Part shown: one piece after another, positions 57,886-64,000 of the stretch
Layout of the letters: every line of letters starts with the position of its first letter
Numbering within the stretch: the stretch's first letter is position 1
NCBI GenBank assembly: GCA_008360975.2
Contig: CM039183.1
Span: 37,997,850-38,061,849 of the forward strand
Length of the DNA: 64,000 nucleotides
Direction of reading: 5' to 3'
Source of the DNA: Lichenostomus cassidix
Taxonomy: Eukaryota > Chordata > Aves > Passeriformes > Meliphagidae
Position numbers and translations under genes: made by a program
Notes under the pieces: generated by a model
Told to the model about the DNA's origin: nothing
Database searches by the model: none
The model's input: only the letters and a program-made list of their open reading frames with translations

Positions 57886-60800
57886 CTGCATAGAGAGCTG
57901 GCACACTGTCTCACTGTCTTGGGTCTTCTGCAGGGTTGTTAACATTTACAGCATCACAAAGTGTTTGCTAGAACTAATATAAATTCTGTTCTCCATCCTT
58001 CTCACCTAGAAGAATGGAAAAACAAAATCTTTTCCAGTCACATCATTCAACTTCCCATTGAGGTCAGAAGCAACAAACACCTGGAACAGTCCTCACTTGG
58101 GAATAACTACGTTTTCAGCTCTCTTTTCTTGGTGGAAAAGGGGAAATCTGAATACCTCCTACTTTGCAAAAAAACCCAAAACCCCTCACAGTCTCTCACT
58201 CCTTGAAAAGGCAAGAAGCAAAGAGCAATAAGAAAACCCTAGGTTTCCAAGCAGTTTAAGGGGACAAATCTTATCAGAAAATACCAATTTCAAGTGACAT
58301 AAATTTAGGAGGTAGAACCAAGCAGTTCTAGACTCTAACTTAGCCTCCTTTCCCCCACTCTTAAGTCCAGTTCTACAATATTTCACTTTTCCATACACAA
58401 TTGAGTATGTCTGCCCTAGGAAAGGCAACAAATTGCCACCCTCAATACCTAAATTAAGAACAGTACTATTTGTGCATTTGGGATTTTCTGTCAACCTCCA
58501 GAACTCTTTGATCTCACTTTTCATATGTATTCAGTGTGAGCCCGTATTAATTCACCTATTTATTAGCCTCAAAATGCTTTAGAGGACTGGGGCATGCTGA
58601 CTGATTTATAAGATGACCCAGGAGTTATGAAGAGATCGTCTGATCTGTAGTATGCAAGAAACCTCTCAAAGACCAGTCCAGGCTGGTTCCAGCTATCAGG
58701 CTGAAGGCTGGACTCTGAGAAGGTGCAAAGTGGGAGCAGGTGAGCAAAGGCACCTGCTCATAGGAAGAGCCACTTAGGTTTTTCTCCAAGGCTTTTACTC
58801 TGTTTCAGATGGTAAGTGCCACATACAACTGTGAAATGTTTTTATAAAGGAATATAGACACTACCTTTACAGCTGATCTGAAGGTCTGCATCAGACTGTG
58901 CTGATTTATTGAAACCAATACCCTTCACAGGACCCAAACCATTCATCAGGAACATGTCTTAGATTCTGTGTTAACTTTATTGTTAGGAGCAATATGAAAA
59001 TGTTTCTATTCTCTATCTTGCTTAAAAGTACCCATCTAACTCTCAAAGGTAACAACCCAATAAGACAGAAAAGATCCGGATGACTGTGCTGGATCTGACA
59101 TATGTGCTGGATCTTACACAATCAATGCAAGTACGTGAGCCAGTAAGACACCGGCTAATCTAAAGCACGTCATTACCCTCTTTCTCTGTTTGTCACAAAA
59201 GGTGGCTCTAGGTTTTCCACATCGCTGCAGATCAAACCAGTATAAGAACCCAGCTTTCCTGATGAGCAGCCTTTGCATGAAGCTTCCTTCTTTGTAACAC
59301 TGTGAACAATTTTTTCAAGCATCTGGCATTTGACAGCTCTCAACTCTCAAAGAAATTTTCAATGTAATAGCTAAGCAGTAAGGAGGGGAGTTGTTTGAAA
59401 TTCTTTTTCTTCCTTAAAGAAGTATTCCCAGTTTTAAAAAATCCAAACCTCAGATTTCCTTAGTACCCTCTGTGGAGCTACATAAAACATTTCTTCATTC
59501 TAGCTGTGATACACAGGCCTTTGTTTTGATATCTGTGAGAAAGAGATGCACACCACGCTGCTCGAACTAGCAACTGGTGAAGATCGCCTGTGTTTTCTCC
59601 TCTCAAGACCTCTACAGGTTTCTTCATTCTGTAAATTTAAACACTCCACATTTATGTTACTCTCTCGTTTGTTTGTGTATGTGTGCCTTTCTCCGTGTAC
59701 CACAGGATGGCAGCAAATGTTAGAATATAAAGAAAACAGCTAGGCCAGAGACAAAATAAGAGTATTACAGTTGATTTATATATATTATTGTTACTTGAAA
59801 AAAAAGGACTAGCTCCTGAATCCAAGTTCCCAAAATGCACATATATGCATATATAAAAACACATGTTCTCAGGCACATAAACACAGTAATGCATGAATCC
59901 ACACCACAGCAAGTCAAAGGCATTTACAAAAATATTATTTAAGGGAAACAAGGGATGCCATTACAAAAACTGACTCTGCAATTGGCAGGATGTTTTGTTT
60001 GATCCAAAGAAAAGAATAATCAGCAAAATTGAGATGGAGTACAAATTTGTGTGGAATGACAGTAAGTTGCAATTGAGTAGGATTATATTGCTTAAATGTG
60101 TTAATATTGAAAAGGCATACATAAAAACTAAGCCAGAGGAAACAAATTCAAAAATCATCTCAAGAGACAAGTACTCTTCCTGTTTCAGGTACATTAAAAA
60201 TGCATACAAAATGTTTTACATAGACAGATTCATTTGATTGAGGACACTTGCCACAGGCAAACTAGAAAACGTTGCTTTTTAAAAAAATTTAGTAAATTCT
60301 GTATAAATCTTACACGGAGTTCACAACTGGTGTCTCAAAATTTTTTTATAAAGCCTTCTCAATAATGAGGAGCTCAAAAAGAAGACAAGTAAAGGAGGAC
60401 AATGTATATGGAAAAAACACCAAATAATCCAATAGTAAAATTTTCAACTTTTCATGCGAGCTGTAGACTTCAAAAGCTGAGATTTAAAAGTCTATATTAA
60501 TCATTATTATAAAATTAAAGAATAAGAAACAATAAAGAAAATCTCAAAATCCAATAAAAACATTTTTAGAATGGACCACAGGATAAGGTTTTAATTTCAT
60601 TTTTGTAGAACTACCTTTAATCAAAAATTATGAAGTCATTTGAGAGGAACTTGTTCATAGTTTCTAGTAATGAAAGGCTTGATAAAGGGATGCTACCACA
60701 GTGCAAAGTTATTCTCGCTAACCCTTCAAGCAGTTTAAAAGGTTTGTTGTAAATTTAGATTATTTCTTTCTTTTTGATTCATGCCACATCTGCTTGTGCT

Positions 60801-63439
60801 TACAATTTTTTCTGCTTTCTTCCCACCTTACCATTTTCCTTCTCTGTCTGATGCCAACTTAGTCAAGAGACATGCTATCATAGTTGGTAAATCATCAATA
60901 TTCTGAAGTTACAGGTTATGTCAATTGTTTGCAATGTACTCCTTTCCAAAAAGATCAATGAACCTCATTTGAGGAAGCCATGAACTGGCATGGCTCATTG
61001 TGATTTCACAACTCCAGCTAATCAAACTTGTGATCTTTGCACTGTGACAGCTAGACTTGACACTCCCTCCTAGCTGTCCCCTTAGAAAGGCATGATGAAT
61101 TGTGTGGTCACTGGACATAAAATCAGAGGGAGGGTGGGGCATGTGTGTGGTACAATTGTTCCTAGGGAATTAGGAAGGGATGTGAAAAGAAACACTGGAA
61201 AAAAGGCTTATGCCTTTGTCTCAGGCACAGAGCAATTTGTTTGGCAGACATTTTGGGTGGCCAAATGAGATTTATACTCACACATTTTAAACTATTTAAA
61301 GAAATTTTTTAGAAAGTCATATTTGGTTCATCGGGAAGGAGTGACCTCTGGATGTTACCTGCAGCTGTGCTTTTCGACTATATCTGCTTGTGTTATAGCC
61401 ATGGCCTTTTCCCTCAAAAACTGTGGGATAACCATTGTACTTGACTGCTTCTTTTTAATCTTCTGTCAACTCCTGGCTGTACAATGAGGCAATTACTACA
61501 AACCCAGTCTGTACAGCCTTTCCTCCCTTCAGACCACTCTCATCCCACAAATATGAATAAGGTTCTGAAAAAAATAAACATTTTCTATGGTCTTCTGCAA
61601 CCTTCTTGCTGTAAAAATAGATTGCAACCATGCTTATGTCATACTGTTGCTCAGCAACCTTTCCCCCCCCTTAATCTCCCTGTTCTCTAATATCTTATTG
61701 GTCTTCACCATGATCAGTCTGCAAACTACGACTCACTAGTTAGAAACAGCACTGCCTGCTAAGCTTGCAGGACACTCTGCCCTTCAATGATTACAGAGGC
61801 TTAGGGAGATATACCTTATAGAGTAACCAGAGACAGGATGTTGACCTAGGGGAAAAAAAGGCTAATGCAAAACATGAGGGACAAGGAGAGAAGTCAAAGT
61901 GAAGTGGGGGGGAAAAAGAAAAAGTCCTCTATCTTGAGGAAGCTTACAAAAATAAAATAAAATTTATATCTCTAATCTCTTCCCCTTCTGTCAAGGTCAG
62001 CAAAGAGGAATCAACGACCTTATCATAGTCTCTCATTTTCCCCAATGAGCTCTGGAGAAGGCTCTTTCTTGGAAAGAATAAGGATTGCCAGGCAGAACAG
62101 CAAGGACTCACAGTTGAGCATTGGAAAAGCTTATTGTTTGAGAGGAAATGACCAGAAAATGGAACTTGCAAGCACAGCTTTTGTACACACAGTCATTTGT
62201 GTGAATGGACTCAGCAGATGAATGTCCAACAGAGCAGTGACACCAGTGGGTAAAGCCTAGATCCATAGAGCTATTTGGAGGGGAACTTCAGTGCTTAAAC
62301 TTAGGCATGTGTGAGCATTTTAGAAGTCATAAGGTATTCGGTCTGGCTTTCAGCTGCTGCCCTAGAAGAGTGGGTCTCCCATAAACTCCAATCTGAGCTG
62401 CCATCTCTTTGCTGATGTCTGGGATACCACAGCAAGTCTAAAACCACATTATATACATGCCTGTGCTTTGGTCCCTGAATCACTCCTCAAATATCTGACT
62501 TCCATTCATATATTTTAACCTTTATTTTATTTAATGAATGATGGGGAAAAAATATCCCTCCTAGAATCTGTGTTTAACAGACAAGGGTATCTGCATTTAT
62601 ATACCTGCCAAAGGCTAATATACCTTGTGTCTGTGCTGTTCTTATTTTCATTGCATCATGATCCACCTTCCCAGGCAGTTCTCATCAGTGTCTGACAGAG
62701 AAAGCCTAGCAGGCACCGGTAGACCAGGACATCTCCAGAGGTAGTTAGAAACCTAACATCTATTTCAAAGCATCTGAGTGTTAGGCTATGGAAATGCAAC
62801 CAGATTCTGGGGCAAGATTTTCTACCTTTTTTGCAAAGGTTTAATCCATCTCAGTGACTCTTCTTGTGACTTATCTGTTGTTTCATCTCTACAACCTCAC
62901 ATCATCTCACCTGACTTGAGGTCACAGCCAAGAGATTACCTAACAGCGGTTAGGCTAAATCAGCACCTTCCAAATCATCAGCTGATGGGAGTGTTGCCAA
63001 CATCAACCGTGGGAAGCAGAGTTAACAGTGAGGTAAGTACTGAAATACCTTTACTTTTCCAGATAAAAGATTACTCAGACTTCAAGAGAGAAGTACTTTG
63101 CCTGTTTAAACTTAAGTTATGGCTAGTTTTAGCACAAACAGTGACATACTGCAACAGTACACATCAGCTTCTCAATGTAGAGGAATACCATCTATTTCTG
63201 TTCATATATTACTGATTCTTAGTTGATCCAGAATGAAGTGGTACTACATGCAAACTGCAATAGTTACACTGAGCACAGAAAATTTCAGCAGATGATCATG
63301 AGCTATTCCAGATTTCTTTCTTCCAGACTACATCAGAAGTCTAATTTCAGTATTTTACAGTGAAATAAAAACAACGTATTGTGGCTAGCACAGGCTTTTC
63401 CCATGAGAATTCTTCTTGTATTTTATAAATAAAGATAAA
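57886..63439. other. Non-coding AT-rich DNA, no gene seen
   Basis: About 5.5 kb. The longest open frames are 58186-58524 minus (112 codons) and 62778-63215 plus (145 codons). Neither has a domain I recognise. A 16-base near-tandem repeat is at 59085-59118. Nothing else stands out. Confidence 0.55.
59085..59118 (+). repeat. Near-tandem 16-base repeat, period 18
   Basis: TGTGCTGGATCTGACA at 59085-59100 is followed at 59103-59118 by TGTGCTGGATCTTACA, one mismatch in 16. This is a local duplication. No known element is associated. Confidence 0.85.
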
Positions 63440-63655
63440 GTTTGGATGTTATTGGAACAGTGTCCCAGAACTTGGACAGTGCAGGCCTGGCCAATCAGGC
63501 CTAGGGGAAGGCTTCTGACTGACCAATCTGGGTGACTTTTGAAAACTCTATATATATGATGAAATCAAAACAATAAAGGTCATTCCTTTTTGCCACTGAG
63601 AACTGGTGCCTTCATTGCTCTGCTAGCTGCTCAACAGCGACAACGTATCACAGTA
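63440..63655 (+). mobile_element. Probable LTR fragment of an endogenous retrovirus
   Basis: The segment has the layout of a retroviral LTR promoter. It carries two CCAAT boxes (63491-63495 and 63523-63527), a TATA box (TATATATAT from 63549), a poly(A) signal AATAAA (63572-63577), and a T-rich then CT-rich U5-like stretch ending near GCTGCTCAACA. Boundaries are uncertain: a TGTT start near 63450 and an AACA end near 63635 are possible, without a visible target-site duplication. No retroviral genes lie next to it inside the window, but only 350 bases remain downstream. A cellular TATA promoter is the alternative and seems less likely, given the AATAAA so close to the TATA box. Confidence 0.55.
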
Positions 63656-64000
63656 AAATGATAGAATTTGTTCAACAGCATTAGCAAGGGTAATAACATT
63701 AACAACGATAAACCTTTTTCTCATACAATTAAGGAGCTAAAGATGACAGATACAATCAGCTACTCTGACCTCTTCAGCTATTCAATGCACTAAGAAAAGC
63801 AAATTTTGATTTGCTTTCAGTGAGCAGTAAGGACATCATAGAAAATCTAAATATAGAGCATGACCTTGGACAGAAGGCTCACAGGAGGTCTCTGTTTAAA
63901 ATTAACTGGAAATATAAATAAAAACTCCACAATAGATTTCTACAATTAAAACAGATAGCTCAGTTAAACTCTATTGGTAAAATCAGATGGATTGAGGATG
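63656..64000. other. Non-coding AT-rich end of window
   Basis: AT-rich sequence without recognisable features. If the upstream LTR belonged to a provirus extending rightwards, a primer-binding site would be expected just after it. I do not recognise one. Confidence 0.5.

Noticed and set aside
1..64000. Prokaryote-style systems (operons, CRISPR, insertion sequences)
   Set aside because: The sequence is vertebrate in character. There are no tightly packed long open frames, ribosome binding sites or regularly spaced repeats.

Overview
The window looks like 64 kb of non-coding vertebrate DNA, most likely from a bird and plausibly a passerine. It is AT-rich and poor in CpG, and no reading frame exceeds about 154 codons. 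I found no recognisable protein-coding exon, rRNA, tRNA gene or CRISPR array. The interspersed repeats I can recognise are mainly CR1 retroposons of several ages, plus one near-complete LTR of a type I know from bird genomes. That mixture is the basis for the avian call. I cannot tell whether the window is intergenic or lies inside a very long intron.

Layout. 1-9070: AT-rich unique-looking DNA with one ancient CR1 3' tail near 3.5 kb. 9070-11505: a retroelement cluster, in which an old plus-strand CR1 is interrupted by a younger minus-strand CR1, with a solo LTR (10925-11505) just downstream. 11506-27430: AT-rich DNA with a MIR/CORE-SINE-like relic (18.5 kb) and two CR1 3' tails (19.8 and 25.1 kb). 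27440-28215: a clear CpG island with GC boxes and several bZIP-type motifs, the best candidate promoter in the window. 28216-40260: mostly unique DNA with an (AAAAG)n microsatellite at 32.2 kb and a short perfect hairpin at 32.7 kb. 40265-41045: a plus-strand CR1 reverse-transcriptase fragment carrying a (TGTGG)n pentanucleotide expansion. 41046-57000: unique DNA with a tRNA-like SINE relic (42.8 kb), a small CpG cluster (43.9 kb), a 12-bp perfect hairpin (44.4 kb) and a GC-rich but CpG-depleted block (56.1-56.5 kb). 57010-57885: a minus-strand CR1 reverse-transcriptase fragment. 63.44-63.65 kb: a second LTR-like segment with CCAAT boxes, a TATA box and AATAAA.

No set of genes works together here. 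The functional content I can argue for is the CpG island, probably the promoter or first exon of a gene whose coding exons lie elsewhere. The rest is the record of retroelement insertion and decay. I saw no convincing undescribed biological system. The points most worth checking are the bZIP-motif cluster in the island, the nested retroelements, the microsatellite in CR1, the hairpins and the CpG-depleted GC-rich block.
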